DNA of 64,000 nt, from the NCBI GenBank assembly GCA_016713405.1, contig JADJPF010000022.1:124001-188000 (forward strand), given 5' to 3'. Made by a program: the position numbers and the translations under genes. Within the stretch, counting starts at the first letter, position 1. Every line of letters begins with the position of its first letter. Positions 28,383 through 39,108 of this stretch are shown here, piece by piece. This stretch comes from Blastocatellia bacterium. GTDB taxonomy: Bacteria; Acidobacteriota; Blastocatellia; Chloracidobacteriales; JADJPF01. The notes below the pieces were generated by a model. That model saw nothing but the letters and a program-made list of their open reading frames with translations, was not told the origin of the DNA and ran no database searches.

Positions 28383-30532
28383 CTATCCAATTGAGGCTAA
28401 ACCAAAGCGAGGTTGTTCTATGACTCGTTGGATTAATTGATAGGCTAGTTTGTCATTATGAGAAAGTGTTAAGAGTAAATCTGCTTCCTGACGTGCAAGT
28501 TCAAGTAGTTTGCGGTCTCGGACAATGTTAGCTACTCGAAAAATCTGTTCACCTGATTGACGTGTCCCTAAAATTTCACCTGGGCCACGTAACTCTAAGT
28601 CTTTTTCTGAAATCTTAAATCCGTCTGTAGTTTGTTCTAAAACTCTTAATCGCTCGTTAGATTCCTTAGATTTACTTCCGGCAGTCATTAAAATACAGTA
28701 AGATTTTGCTGCGCCACGTCCAACACGTCCTCGGAGTTGATGAAGTTGTGAAAAACCAAAACGCTCTGCATGTTCAATCATCATAACACTAGCATTTGGA
28801 ACATCTACGCCAACTTCAATAACAGTTGTAGAAACTAAAATATGACTTTGCTGAGCAATAAAATTTTTCATTACTTCTTCTTTTTCTTGAGGTTTCATCC
28901 GTCCATGTAGAAGACCTATAGAAAATTGAGGAAAGATGTCTTTTTGCAAGACTTCTGCCATTTTGGTAGCAGCAGCTAAATCCATTTTTTCTGATTCTTC
29001 TACCAAAGGATAAACAATGTAGCATTGACGACCTTGGCGAACTTCTTCAGCAATAAATTGATAAACTTTGTCGCGCGAGGCTTCGCCCCTAATTCGGGTA
29101 TCTATTGGAGTACGTCCGGGCGGGAGTTCATCAATAATTGAGACATCTAAATCTCCATAAACCGTCATAGCTAGACTACGTGGAATCGGTGTAGCAGTCA
29201 TTACTAGAACATCTGGGCGATAGCCTCGGCGGATTAATTCGGCTCGCTGCATTACTCCAAAACGATGTTGCTCATCAATCACAACTAGCCCTAATTTAGC
29301 AAACTTAACATCATCTTGAATAACTGCATGTGTACCAATTACTAATTGAATTTCATTAGCGGCAATTGCGGCTTTAACGGTTCTTTTTTCTTTTGCTGTT
29401 AAGCTTCCTGTCAATAACTCTACTCTATAGTTAGTTTTAGCAAATAATTTTTTAATATTTCTAGTGTGTTGCTCGGCTAGAATTTCTGTCGGAACCATTA
29501 ACACGGTTTGATAGCCATTCTCTATTGCTACCACTATGGCTTGGGCTGCTACTATGGTTTTTCCTGCGCCAACATCACCTTGAAGCAGCCTATTCATAGG
29601 ACGATCAGAAGCTAAATCTGTAACAATTTCTTTTAACACTCGTTTTTGTGCATTGGTAGGCTTAAAAGGCAAAATATTTAACACCGCTTGACGCACAGAA
29701 TCATTAATTTCAATTTTTGTTCCTTTAGGCTCTTTCTCTCGTTCAGAACGCTTAACAGCTAAACCAAGTAATAGCCAAAAAATTCTTCAAAAATCAATCG
29801 TTGATGAGCAGGTGAAATTGCTTGATTATAATTATCTAAAGAAACATTCTCTGGTGGGAAGTGTATTTGTTTTAAGGCTTCGCCGCGAGTAAGCAAATTA
29901 TTGCGGACTAGGATTTGTAAAGGCAGATTTTCCACTACGGTACTAAAATCTATTTTTTCCAACAAGTTATGCATGATGCTACGTAGTTGTTTAGTGCGAA
30001 TGTCGCCTAGTTTTCTATAAACTGGGACAGAACGCCCCATATGGATAGCATCTTGGCTTGGGTCAGTTTCCTTATCAATAATTTCATAATCAGGACTCTC
30101 TATGGTTAAACTATTACGGTAAGTGTCATATTTCCATTGACCAAATAAAATTACTCGGCTATCACGAAGAAAAGTTTTTTCTAAAAAAGGTTGATTCCAC
30201 CAAAAAGCGCGTATTCGCCCAGTTTCGTCTGAGCCAGAAAGCTCAAAAATTTTATGTTGATTAGCTTTTCCTACACGGTAGTTTCCAGCTACTTTTACTT
30301 CTACGGCTACAGCGGCTTCCATTCCTTCGGCTAAATCAGCGATTTTGGCTAAATTTGACCGATCTTCATAACGCATTGGAAGATAAAGTAGCAAATCTTC
30401 AACTTTTGCTTGAGCAGAACTAGAGCAAGCATTTAGCAAGGCTATTGATCCAGCCAAGTTTTGTGCCGTTTTTTTACCTACTCTGGGCAGTTCGCTTTCT
30501 AACTCTAAAATAGGTGTTGATAAGGTAATCAT
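28383..30532 (-). CDS. recG: ATP-dependent DNA helicase RecG, one frameshift
   Basis: A branch-migration helicase for stalled forks, about 716 residues after correction. The N-terminal wedge/OB domain is visible around residues 60-200. Walker A LLQGDVGAGKT, DEQH box DEQHRFG and MTATPIPRS are present, as is the C-terminal helicase core with HQLRGRVGRG. The frame breaks at the GG of 29764-29765: one more G gives EEFFGYYLGLAVKRSE and joins the two halves. The missing base is in a short G run. Start ATG at 30532. Confidence 0.92.
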
Positions 30533-30562
30533 TAAAAATACTAGGTTAACTTTATTAGAATT

Positions 30563-31897
30563 TTACTTCATAAGAGAAAAAATAGATTTCCAACCATCTT
30601 TATAAACTGGTATACCTAATTTTTCTCTTAAGTCCAGTAAAGTCATATCATCTAGGAAACGTTCTTTTTCACCTGTTACACATTCTGGGGGTAAAACTAA
30701 AAAATCACCAAAAATATCTTTTTGTGCTAGCACAAAATCGCGCCCAGAAAGCAGCCCAGCAACAGTTGCTTCATCTCCAAAAAAGTCATTGACTACGGCG
30801 ATAGGCTTTAATTCTGTTCCAAAATTATTGTTAAATTCAATGATGCAATCTTTTAAGATAGGATAAAAAAGTGTGCCTGTTGCAACTGTGCCGCGAATGG
30901 GCTTTGAGGCTGTTTTTTTACGTTTTAGTAGTTTTTTGAAATCTACTAAAAATCTACGCACCATTCCTACACCGTCTTCTATTTGTGGAGATTGACCATA
31001 ATGGGCATTATTAGGAATTTCTCGGCCTGCTCTTAAATAAAATTCATCTCCAAGAAACGCAAAACGAGTTCCATATTTACGTTGAAACTCCTCTTGCCAA
31101 GGGCTAACTTGATCAATAACTTCAGCAGACCATTCAGGCGTTACGGGTGTAAGCAAATGACGACGTTTATGATGCTTATTTAAGCCTAGCGGGACAATGG
31201 CAGCAGATTGGACACCTGGATAAAGCTTAACTAAATCAAAGACGGTTTTTTCTAGCTGTTTTCCATCATTTATTGTTGGACAAAGCACAATTTGCGCGTG
31301 TAGTTCAATGTCATGCTCGACAAAATAACGCATTTTATCTAGTACATCATCAATTCGCTCACGTCCAAGCAAACGACGACGGACTTCTAAATCCGTAGCA
31401 TGAACAGAAACATATTGAGGTGAAAGGCGTTGCTCAACAATACGATTTATTTCGTCACGGCTCATATTTGTCATAGTAGTATAATTACCGTGCAAAAATG
31501 ATAGGCGTATATCTTCATCTCGAAAAAATAAAGATGGTCGTGCGTCTGGTGGGTTCATTTCACAAAAACAAAACAAGCACTCATTAGCACATTGACGGGG
31601 CATAAAAGTTTCAAAGTCTAGTCCCCAAATTTCCCCTTCTTCTAAATCAACATCTAAATTCCATTGCTCGCCAGAAGCTTTTTCTACAGCTAGTTTTAGT
31701 TGTTCTTCTGAGCCTGTAAAAAACTGGAAGTCTATATAATCTCGTAGCTTACGACCATTGATAGCAAGTATTCTATCCCCTACTTCTAAACCTAAGTCAT
31801 AGCCTAAGCCATCTATGTCAACTGCGGTAATTTCTACGCCTCGTCTTCTTTTTAATTGGGCAACTGGATAAATACTATCAAATTGATCGCTATACAT
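30563..31897 (-). CDS. DUF512 radical-SAM family protein with N-terminal PDZ
   Basis: A 444-residue protein conserved in several phyla but without an established reaction. Residues about 20-80 form a PDZ-like domain (DLGLEVGDRILAINGRKLRD). A cysteine motif CANECLFCFCEMNP at about 113-126 is the modified CxxxCxxC of this family, likely binding a 4Fe-4S cluster with SAM. The DUF512 core contains FFRDEDIRLSFLHGNYTTMTN. In many genomes this family sits next to der, which is about 7 kb away here. Radical-SAM chemistry is inferred from the motif only. Confidence 0.8.
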   Translation of the reverse strand: MYSDQFDSIYPVAQLKRRRGVEITAVDIDGLGYDLGLEVGDRILAINGRKLRDYIDFQFFTGSEEQLKLAVEKASGEQWNLDVDLEEGEIWGLDFETFMPRQCANECLFCFCEMNPPDARPSLFFRDEDIRLSFLHGNYTTMTNMSRDEINRIVEQRLSPQYVSVHATDLEVRRRLLGRERIDDVLDKMRYFVEHDIELHAQIVLCPTINDGKQLEKTVFDLVKLYPGVQSAAIVPLGLNKHHKRRHLLTPVTPEWSAEVIDQVSPWQEEFQRKYGTRFAFLGDEFYLRAGREIPNNAHYGQSPQIEDGVGMVRRFLVDFKKLLKRKKTASKPIRGTVATGTLFYPILKDCIIEFNNNFGTELKPIAVVNDFFGDEATVAGLLSGRDFVLAQKDIFGDFLVLPPECVTGEKERFLDDMTLLDLREKLGIPVYKDGWKSIFSLMK

Positions 31898-32023
31898 AAA
31901 AAAATCCTGACTAAAAAAGTAATAATAAAGGTGAAATTGGAGAATAAAAGAAGAATGCTAGCCTAGTCAAAAGCGATTGGCAACTATTTTGCCTGCTTTT
32001 TATTGAAATAGAAATATTTACCA

Positions 32024-33214
32024 CTATTTTTTTAAGCTAGCTACAGTTTCTATATGATAGGTTTGAGGAAATAAATCTATGCCTACAACATTATTTAATT
32101 GATAGCCACAATCGGCCAAAACTCGCAAATCCCTCGCTAAAGTAGTTGGATCACAAGAAACATAAACAATTTCTTTTGGTTGTAAGGCAACAATGCTAAG
32201 AAGCGTTTTCTTAATTATTCCTACTCTTGGCGGGTCTAAAACTATTAAATCTGGCTTGATATTTTGACGAGACATTTTAGCTAGCCATTTTTCAGTAGAA
32301 AAATCATAAAACTCTAAATTATTGATTTTATTTTCCTTAATATTATGGGTTGCCCATTTGACAGCCGTCTTATTTACTTCTGTTGCAATGACTTTTTGAT
32401 AATTTTTAGCTAGTTGTAGGGCAAAAAAGCCAACTCCAGCATAAAGATCTAGTGCGAGTTTTCCTTTTCTTGTGCCTATTACAATATTAAGAAGTGTCTC
32501 TAAAAGATGTTGATTAACTTGGAAAAAGCAATTTGGTTCAAAATAATAGTTAATACCTAAGACTTGTTGAAAAACTTCTTTTGTATCTAAGCTAGCTATT
32601 TTTTGGCTAGCTGATATGTTGTCAACTCCTTTGATCAAGTCAATTTTTGTGTAAGGAATTTCAGACAAAGCTATTTCATCTTGGGCATTTCGTAAAGTTT
32701 CTAAGGCTTGATTAAGTTCATTAGCTAAAATTAAGCAATTTTCTATATCACAAACCTGATGAGAACCAGCTTTATAAAAGCCTATTTGCAAGGGTTTTGT
32801 ACTACGTTCTATTTTTAATTGTACTCGGTTTCTATAATTAAATTCTTCTGCATGTTTTACTTCAACTCTATTAGACAAAGAAAAACGTCCTATGCGCTTA
32901 AGTGAATCTTCTATAAAACTAGCTTTAGCTTCTAGTTGTGCAGAGTAATTTATATGTTGTAATTGACAGCCTCCGCAAAGATCAAAATATGAACAAGGTG
33001 CAACACGTCTCATTGAAGAAGAATTAAGAATTTCTACAACTTTAGCGCGAAAAAAGTTTTTTTCTGCTTCAGTAATAATAACTTTAACTTTATCTCCTGG
33101 AACAGTTTCAGGAATAAACAAAGCTACATTTTCTAAACGTGCTAGACCTTCTGCACCATAAATTAGTTTTTCTATTGTTACTTCATATTCTGCACCAAGT
33201 TCTATTTTAACCAT
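32024..33214 (-). CDS. 23S rRNA (uracil-5-)-methyltransferase, RlmD/TrmA family
   Basis: A SAM-dependent RNA m5U methyltransferase of 396 residues, from ATG at 33214, where MVKIELGAEYEVTIEKL begins the TRAM domain. Cysteines CSYFDLCGGC and HQVCDIENC match the 4Fe-4S binding set of RumA enzymes. The SAM motif is LDLYAGVGFFALQLA, then DPPRVGI, and the nucleophilic Cys lies in VYVSCDPTTLARDL. The target position (1939, 747 or tRNA U54) cannot be set from the family alone. It lies 65 bp downstream of bamA, behind a terminator-like hairpin. Confidence 0.88.
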   Translation of the reverse strand: MVKIELGAEYEVTIEKLIYGAEGLARLENVALFIPETVPGDKVKVIITEAEKNFFRAKVVEILNSSSMRRVAPCSYFDLCGGCQLQHINYSAQLEAKASFIEDSLKRIGRFSLSNRVEVKHAEEFNYRNRVQLKIERSTKPLQIGFYKAGSHQVCDIENCLILANELNQALETLRNAQDEIALSEIPYTKIDLIKGVDNISASQKIASLDTKEVFQQVLGINYYFEPNCFFQVNQHLLETLLNIVIGTRKGKLALDLYAGVGFFALQLAKNYQKVIATEVNKTAVKWATHNIKENKINNLEFYDFSTEKWLAKMSRQNIKPDLIVLDPPRVGIIKKTLLSIVALQPKEIVYVSCDPTTLARDLRVLADCGYQLNNVVGIDLFPQTYHIETVASLKK

Positions 33215-33221
33215 AAACTTA

Positions 33222-33256
33222 AAAAGCACAGTAAGCAATAAAGCTACTGTGCTTTT
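33222..33256 (-). terminator. Hairpin after bamA
   Basis: A 12-bp perfect inverted repeat, AAAAGCACAGTA at 33222-33233 and TACTGTGCTTTT at 33245-33256, with an 11-nt loop. It lies 24 bp past the bamA stop, and its U-rich arm faces the minus strand as well as the plus. Confidence 0.7.
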
Positions 33257-33279
33257 ACTAGCAACTCCTAAGAAAATTA

Positions 33280-36201
33280 TTAGAAAGTACGTCCAATGCT
33301 AAAGCGAATGACTCGTTTTTGTTCAATAAAGATTTGACGTGGGTCATTACGATTAGTTCTAGCATTTGGGTTATAAGCAAAAATAAGCCGGAAAGGTACA
33401 CCAACAACAGGAACTTGAACCCGAAGTTCAGCACCTAAAGAGCTACGGAAGTTTTGACCAATGCCACTAATTGCATTATTTACTCTAACTACAGAAGTAT
33501 TAGTAACTTGTCCTTGGAAAGTAACAAAACGAAACCCTTTTGGCAAAGCTGTCAAAGGTGTTTCAGGAGTACGAGCATCATCAACTTCTTTTTGAGTAGC
33601 AACTAATCCACGAGGATTAAGAATAAACACTGTTTGTGGGAAGAAGGATGAAGGATCATCAGGAACAACAGTTCTAAAAGGATTTGACACTAAGCTTTGG
33701 TCTTCATCGTTACTAGTATTAAAAGCAGTTCCAGCATCAGCAAATAAAGCCATTGTTAGAGGCCCGGCTATAGGCAATCTATACTCAAGATTATAGAGTA
33801 TTTGTGTATCGCCTCCAATAGGGGTAAATTCTGGAAAACTTTGATTGCTTACTAGTCTATTATTAAAAGTAAACTTATTTAGTACAGTAGCTTCAACACC
33901 TCGTAAACGTCTTCCAGGTTTTAAGACCTTTAACACTTTATTAGTACCAAGTTCTACAGCTTGAACATCTGTTGCAGTAAAGAAGCGGTCAACTTGGGCT
34001 AAAGGAGAAATTGAACGAACATTATAACCGCGCAAGGAATCTTCACCGCCTAAGAAGAAGCGATTAAAGATTGGAACACCGCCTATAAAAGCTAGTGAAT
34101 TGGTTGCAGGAGAACCTCCAAAGGAAGACACTTTTTGGAAAGAAAATCTCATGCCTAATACATGGGGTTTTTCTCGTTTTAATATAGGAGTAAAGTATTT
34201 TACTTCAACTGAAGGGAAGAAGACCTTAACATCTCCGCCTAAACCACTAAAGGCAAATGAAGCGGCTAAGCTCATACCTGTAGTCGGATCAATAGGGCTG
34301 TTAAGAGTATTATAGTTAATAGTCGGGGTAATTGTACTAGTAGTAATATTTGGTTGAGTAAATGATACAAAAATATCATTAGCCATATCAGCATCTCGGT
34401 TAGCTGGTGGGTCAATAACTTTAGAAGAACTAAGCCCATAACTTAAGCCTACACGAGTAAACCGAGTATATTTGATATATTTTCTAGGAATAAAATAAGT
34501 TAATGGTGCTGTAAAATTTACGCTAAACCCTGTTGTGGTACGGGTAAAGAGAGCATCATCAAAATTATTACCAAATACAGATCCTATAGTTGAGCCATCA
34601 AAACCATTATTTAAGCCTCCGCTAAAGAATTTTAGCTTACTGGTAAAAACTGAAATCCCAGCACTAATTGGGCGGCCTTTTAAGTAAGGTTCAGTAAAAC
34701 TAATAGAAAAATTTCTTTGTCTATTACCAGCTTGAACATCAAAAGATAGAGATTCACCATAACCAAACAAGTTATTGGTTGAATAGGTAATTCCTATAAA
34801 ACTTCCACCAATACCAGAAACGCCACCTGTAAAAGAGATTTGTTGACGACCTTTTTCTTTTACTTTTACAAGTAGGTCAACAAAACCACTTCTATCATCG
34901 GTTTGTATTTGCACATCTTCTTCTTTAACTTCTTCAAAATAGCCTAATTGGTTAAGACGTAAACGACTAAGGTCAAAAAGTTCTTGGTTATAGAGATCGC
35001 CTTCATTAACTAATACTTCCCGACGCATTACAGTATCACGAGTGATTGTATTGCCAGCAAATTCTAAACGGCGGATAGTAAAGGGTTTACCCTCATCAAT
35101 TACAATAGTAAAATCTACTGTATCATCTGCATCATTAAAATTTTGCTGTAAATCTGTAGTAGCTTGAATATAACCTGCTCTACCATAAAGTTTACGTAAA
35201 CGTTCAAACACACCTTCACGAATAACTTTAGCTGAAGCGACTTCACCAGATTTCATTCCAGTAACAGCTAAAATTAAGTCATTATTATAGAGTGAGTTAC
35301 CTTCAACATTAATTTTGCCAAAGTTATAGCGTTTTCCTTCATTAATAGGAATTTCTACTTTAACGCCTTCACCTTTGCGGCCAAAAATAGGTATTGGTTT
35401 ACCAACTTTTCCAACATTTTCTAATTGAGGTTCGCCTATTTGAGGGCGAATATAACCTTTTTCACCTAGAAAGATTCTGACTCTTTGCAGATCTTCATCT
35501 AATTTGCGTTTATCATATATATCTTTAGAGTTAAAAGTAGTAAGAAAGCTAGATTGTTTTACTAGCTTCATAGATTTTCTTAATTTACGGTCAGAAAAAA
35601 CTTGATTACCTTCAAAGTTAATTTTAACAATTCTAACTCTTTGACCTTCATTAACTACAAAGTTAACAGCCACAGTAGTAGCAGAAATTTCCTCAACTTG
35701 ATCATCTATTTGAGCGTTTGGTTTACCTTTTTCTGCTAAAAGTTCCTGTAAGACTTTCTTAGCATTTTCTACTGTTACTGGGTCATAACGGGATTCTTTA
35801 GAGACTTGAACCCGGCGTTCTCGAAAACGCTGAATAACATCTGATTCTTGGACTGATTTTAGCCCATCATAAGTAATATCCCGAATAACAGGACGTTCTT
35901 TAACATAAAAAACAACTACTATGCCACCACGCGGGCCTTCTTCTTTGAAAACACGGCTTTCAAATTCATCAAAAAACCCTTGTCCAAGTACAGCTTGAAA
36001 ATCTCGTTGTACTTGAGCATCGCTATATAAATCATCTCTTTTTGTTTGAATATAAAGGCGGATAGTATCTGTTGGGATTGCACGATTACCACGAATTTCT
36101 ACATCTTCAACTCGTGATTGGTCTTGAGCTAATGCAGATTGAGTAAATAAGGCTAAAGTTACTATGATCGGCATTGCTGCCATAAAAAACAACCGCTTCA
36201 T
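33280..36201 (-). CDS. bamA: Outer-membrane protein assembly factor BamA
   Basis: Inserts beta-barrel proteins into the outer membrane. It is 973 residues, longer than the usual 800 or so. A signal peptide ends ALAQ. Several POTRA domains occupy about residues 30-450, with repeated phrases such as NEGQRVRIVKINFEGN, INEGKRYNFGKINVEGN and DEGKPFTIRRLEFAGN. A 16-stranded barrel follows, ending in IRFSIGRTF, with the terminal Phe typical of barrels recognised by BAM. It is direct evidence for a diderm envelope. Confidence 0.95.
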   Translation of the reverse strand: MKRLFFMAAMPIIVTLALFTQSALAQDQSRVEDVEIRGNRAIPTDTIRLYIQTKRDDLYSDAQVQRDFQAVLGQGFFDEFESRVFKEEGPRGGIVVVFYVKERPVIRDITYDGLKSVQESDVIQRFRERRVQVSKESRYDPVTVENAKKVLQELLAEKGKPNAQIDDQVEEISATTVAVNFVVNEGQRVRIVKINFEGNQVFSDRKLRKSMKLVKQSSFLTTFNSKDIYDKRKLDEDLQRVRIFLGEKGYIRPQIGEPQLENVGKVGKPIPIFGRKGEGVKVEIPINEGKRYNFGKINVEGNSLYNNDLILAVTGMKSGEVASAKVIREGVFERLRKLYGRAGYIQATTDLQQNFNDADDTVDFTIVIDEGKPFTIRRLEFAGNTITRDTVMRREVLVNEGDLYNQELFDLSRLRLNQLGYFEEVKEEDVQIQTDDRSGFVDLLVKVKEKGRQQISFTGGVSGIGGSFIGITYSTNNLFGYGESLSFDVQAGNRQRNFSISFTEPYLKGRPISAGISVFTSKLKFFSGGLNNGFDGSTIGSVFGNNFDDALFTRTTTGFSVNFTAPLTYFIPRKYIKYTRFTRVGLSYGLSSSKVIDPPANRDADMANDIFVSFTQPNITTSTITPTINYNTLNSPIDPTTGMSLAASFAFSGLGGDVKVFFPSVEVKYFTPILKREKPHVLGMRFSFQKVSSFGGSPATNSLAFIGGVPIFNRFFLGGEDSLRGYNVRSISPLAQVDRFFTATDVQAVELGTNKVLKVLKPGRRLRGVEATVLNKFTFNNRLVSNQSFPEFTPIGGDTQILYNLEYRLPIAGPLTMALFADAGTAFNTSNDEDQSLVSNPFRTVVPDDPSSFFPQTVFILNPRGLVATQKEVDDARTPETPLTALPKGFRFVTFQGQVTNTSVVRVNNAISGIGQNFRSSLGAELRVQVPVVGVPFRLIFAYNPNARTNRNDPRQIFIEQKRVIRFSIGRTF

Positions 36202-36588
36202 AAAAAGCCCCCGTAGAGGATATTAAATATTAAGTTTAATAAGCAATTTTGTTAATAATACTAGAGTTTATTTTGTGATATAGAGTTTATTCTAACAAAA
36301 TAATCTGAATCTTAACTTGCCTAAGATAGGATAAAACTCTCAAATTAAAAGATTTTAGTTGGACAAAATAGGAAAAGCAAGGCACAGATGCTAAAGACTA
36401 CTAATAATGTAAATGTTGCTATTTTCCCTAGCTTGTCAAACACGCTTTTATTTTACTATCCTAGCAATAATTTACTGGAATAGTTTATAAATTTAAGAAT
36501 TTAGAGTTTTCACTTAATATTTTAATCATCATTTAATAGCTTCTCTCATCTTGCTTAAACCTAAAATCAAAAGTAATAGTTCAAATAG
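36202..36588. other. Long intergenic region upstream of bamA
   Basis: AT-rich 390 bp between bamA and the clpC terminator. It should carry the bamA promoter. No gene, RNA or repeat is recognised. Confidence 0.4.
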
Positions 36589-36614
36589 AAAAGAGCGCGA
36601 AACGCGCCCTTTTT
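36589..36614 (-). terminator. Terminator of clpC
   Basis: A compact GC-rich hairpin, AAGAGCGCG-AAA-CGCGCCCTT with one A-C mismatch, flanked by A and T runs, 29 bp past the clpC stop. Confidence 0.7.
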
Positions 36615-36642
36615 ATCATTATTTAATTATTTAGCTTAGTTT

Positions 36643-38991
36643 TTAGTGTGTTAGTAAAGGATCGGTTTCCTCTACATCTACTAAGCGATATTGAAGTTCT
36701 GCATTTTCTAAATAAATTTCTATATTTGAACCTTCACTAAATCGGCCTTGAATTACTGCTTCAGAAAGCGGATCTTCAACATAGCGTTGTAAGGCTCGTC
36801 TAAGAGGACGCGCACCATAAGAACGATCTGAACAAGTTTTTTGCAATAACCAACGTTTAGCATCATCAGTAATATTTACTGCTAATCGTTTTCGCTCTAA
36901 AGTTTTGTTCATTTGTCCTAAAAGCATACCTACTACTTGCATTAAATCATCTTCTGTTAGTGGATCAAATACAATAATTTCATCTAAACGGTTAATAAAC
37001 TCTGGATTAAAGGTTTGGCGGACTGCTCCCATTACTTCTTCTTCTATTTTTTCATTTTGAGTTTCTGTAGAAGCTTGAAAACCCATATGACCACGTTTTT
37101 GGATAAAACGCGCTCCAATATTAGAAGTCATAATAATGATTGTATTTTTGAAATCTATTGTATTCCCAATAGAATCAGAGAGTTGCCCATCTTCAAAAAC
37201 TTGTAATAGGATATTAAAGACATCAGGATGAGCTTTTTCTATTTCATCAAATAAAAGTACCGAATAAGGATTACGTTTAATCCTTTCCGTAAGTTGTCCG
37301 CCTTCTTCGTGTCCAACATAACCGGGAGGCGAGCCTATAAGCTTAGAAACCGAGTGTTTTTCCATAAATTCAGACATATCAAAACGAATCATTGCCCGTT
37401 CACTAGCAAAAAGAAATTCAGCTAACGAGCGTGCAACTTCGGTTTTACCAACACCGGTTGGGCCTAAAAATAAAAAGCTACCTACAGGACGAAAAGGACT
37501 TTTTAGTCCTGCGCGACTACGCCGAATTGCTCTTGCTACTGCGGAAATAGCTTTTTTCTGAGAAACAATCCTTTTATGAAGTTCTGCTTCAATTCTAAGA
37601 AGTTTTTGCATTTCTTCTTCTTTAAGTGAAGAAACTGGAATGCCTGTCCAACGAGCAATAACATCTTCTATGTCATCTTTAGTAACTACATGGCGGGAAT
37701 CAAATTCATTTATTTCTTGCTCATAAAAAGATCGGTTATTATAAGAACGCGCAGTTCTAACTAACTCATAAGAATTAGCATTTTGTGAGTAACGAAGTTT
37801 TACCCTTGCACCTGCTTCATCAATAATGTCAATTGCTTTATCTGGTAAAAATCGGTCTGGAATATAACGGTTTGATTGATATACGGCTGCTTCTATTGCA
37901 TCTTGCTCATAGCGAACTTTATGGAAAGATTCATAGCGTTCTTTTACACCTTCTAAAACACCTACAGCTTCTTTTTCATCTGGTGCAGGGACTTTTACAG
38001 CTTGAAAACGACGTTCTAAGGAACGATCCTTTTCTATTGACTTACGAAATTCTGCCGGAGTAGTTGCTCCAATACATTGAATTTCACCACGAGAAAGAGC
38101 AGGTTTTAAGATATTAGCAGCATCTAGTGAACCTTCAGCCGAGCCTGCACCAACTAAAGTATGTAGCTCATCAATAAATACTATATATTGTGGATTTTCT
38201 ACAAGTTCACGCATAATAGTTTTTAAGCGTTCTTCAAATTGTCCACGATATTTAGTACCTGCAACAACTAAAGAAAGGTCTAGAGCCAAAATTCTTTTAT
38301 CGGCTAAAAATGAAGGAACATCGCCCGACATAATGCGCTGTGCTAACCCTTCAACAATAGCGGTTTTACCAACCCCAGGTTCACCAATTAACACAGGATT
38401 ATTTTTAGTTCGACGGCACAAGATTTGTACAACTCTTTCAATTTCATTAGCACGTCCAACTAATGGATCTAACTGACCTTGTAGGGCTGCTTCGGTTAAA
38501 TCTCGGCTAAATTCAGCTAAATGAGGAGTTTCTTTCTTTTGAGCAGCATGACGCTCATTGCTACTAGAGCGTGTTAACTCATCTCGAATAGCGTTAAGGC
38601 GTAAGCCTCTTTCATGTAGTATTTCTGCGGCTACACTTTTCTCTTCCCGTAACAAACCTAATAATAAATGCTCTGTGCCAATATGACGGTGCTGTAAGCG
38701 TTCAGATTCTTCAGCAGCATAGGCCAAAACTCGTTTTGCTTCAGGAGAAAGAGGTAAATCTACAGAGGTAGAAACTTTTTCTCGCAAAATTGTACGGCCT
38801 TCAATTTCCTTACGAATAGATTCTATAGAGGCTTGAGAGTGGCGGAAAAATCTATTGGTAAGACCTTTATCTTCACGCATTAAGCCTAAAAGTATATGTT
38901 CAGCTTCAATTGCTGGGGCACCAAACTGACTCGCTTCATAGCGAGCAAAAAAGATAACCCGACGAGCTTTTTCTGTATATCTTTCAAACAT
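36643..38991 (-). CDS. clpC: ATP-dependent Clp protease ATP-binding subunit ClpC
   Basis: A Hsp100/AAA+ unfoldase of 782 residues that feeds ClpP. The Clp-N double repeat spans residues about 1-140, with MFERYTEKARRVIFFARYEA as start. The first AAA domain has Walker A GEPGVGKTA near 205. The second has GPTGVGKTE near 512. The linker between them, around SYNNRSFYEQEINEFDSRHV, is shorter than usual and I do not see a UVR motif. The C-terminal D2 small domain is present. ClpP is not in the window. Confidence 0.93.
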   Translation of the reverse strand: MFERYTEKARRVIFFARYEASQFGAPAIEAEHILLGLMREDKGLTNRFFRHSQASIESIRKEIEGRTILREKVSTSVDLPLSPEAKRVLAYAAEESERLQHRHIGTEHLLLGLLREEKSVAAEILHERGLRLNAIRDELTRSSSNERHAAQKKETPHLAEFSRDLTEAALQGQLDPLVGRANEIERVVQILCRRTKNNPVLIGEPGVGKTAIVEGLAQRIMSGDVPSFLADKRILALDLSLVVAGTKYRGQFEERLKTIMRELVENPQYIVFIDELHTLVGAGSAEGSLDAANILKPALSRGEIQCIGATTPAEFRKSIEKDRSLERRFQAVKVPAPDEKEAVGVLEGVKERYESFHKVRYEQDAIEAAVYQSNRYIPDRFLPDKAIDIIDEAGARVKLRYSQNANSYELVRTARSYNNRSFYEQEINEFDSRHVVTKDDIEDVIARWTGIPVSSLKEEEMQKLLRIEAELHKRIVSQKKAISAVARAIRRSRAGLKSPFRPVGSFLFLGPTGVGKTEVARSLAEFLFASERAMIRFDMSEFMEKHSVSKLIGSPPGYVGHEEGGQLTERIKRNPYSVLLFDEIEKAHPDVFNILLQVFEDGQLSDSIGNTIDFKNTIIIMTSNIGARFIQKRGHMGFQASTETQNEKIEEEVMGAVRQTFNPEFINRLDEIIVFDPLTEDDLMQVVGMLLGQMNKTLERKRLAVNITDDAKRWLLQKTCSDRSYGARPLRRALQRYVEDPLSEAVIQGRFSEGSNIEIYLENAELQYRLVDVEETDPLLTH

Positions 38992-39108
38992 GCCTATCTT
39001 TCGCCTTAGTTTAATGCCGTGTCTTAAGCTTGAGCTTTATGTCACGGGAATGAACGGATCTAAATAAGGGTTTTAATCTTATTTAATTAACTTAAAAAGA
39101 ACTGCTAT

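Noticed and set aside
38992..39108. CIRCE element upstream of clpC
   Set aside because: The consensus arms TTAGCACTC and GAGTGCTAA are absent.
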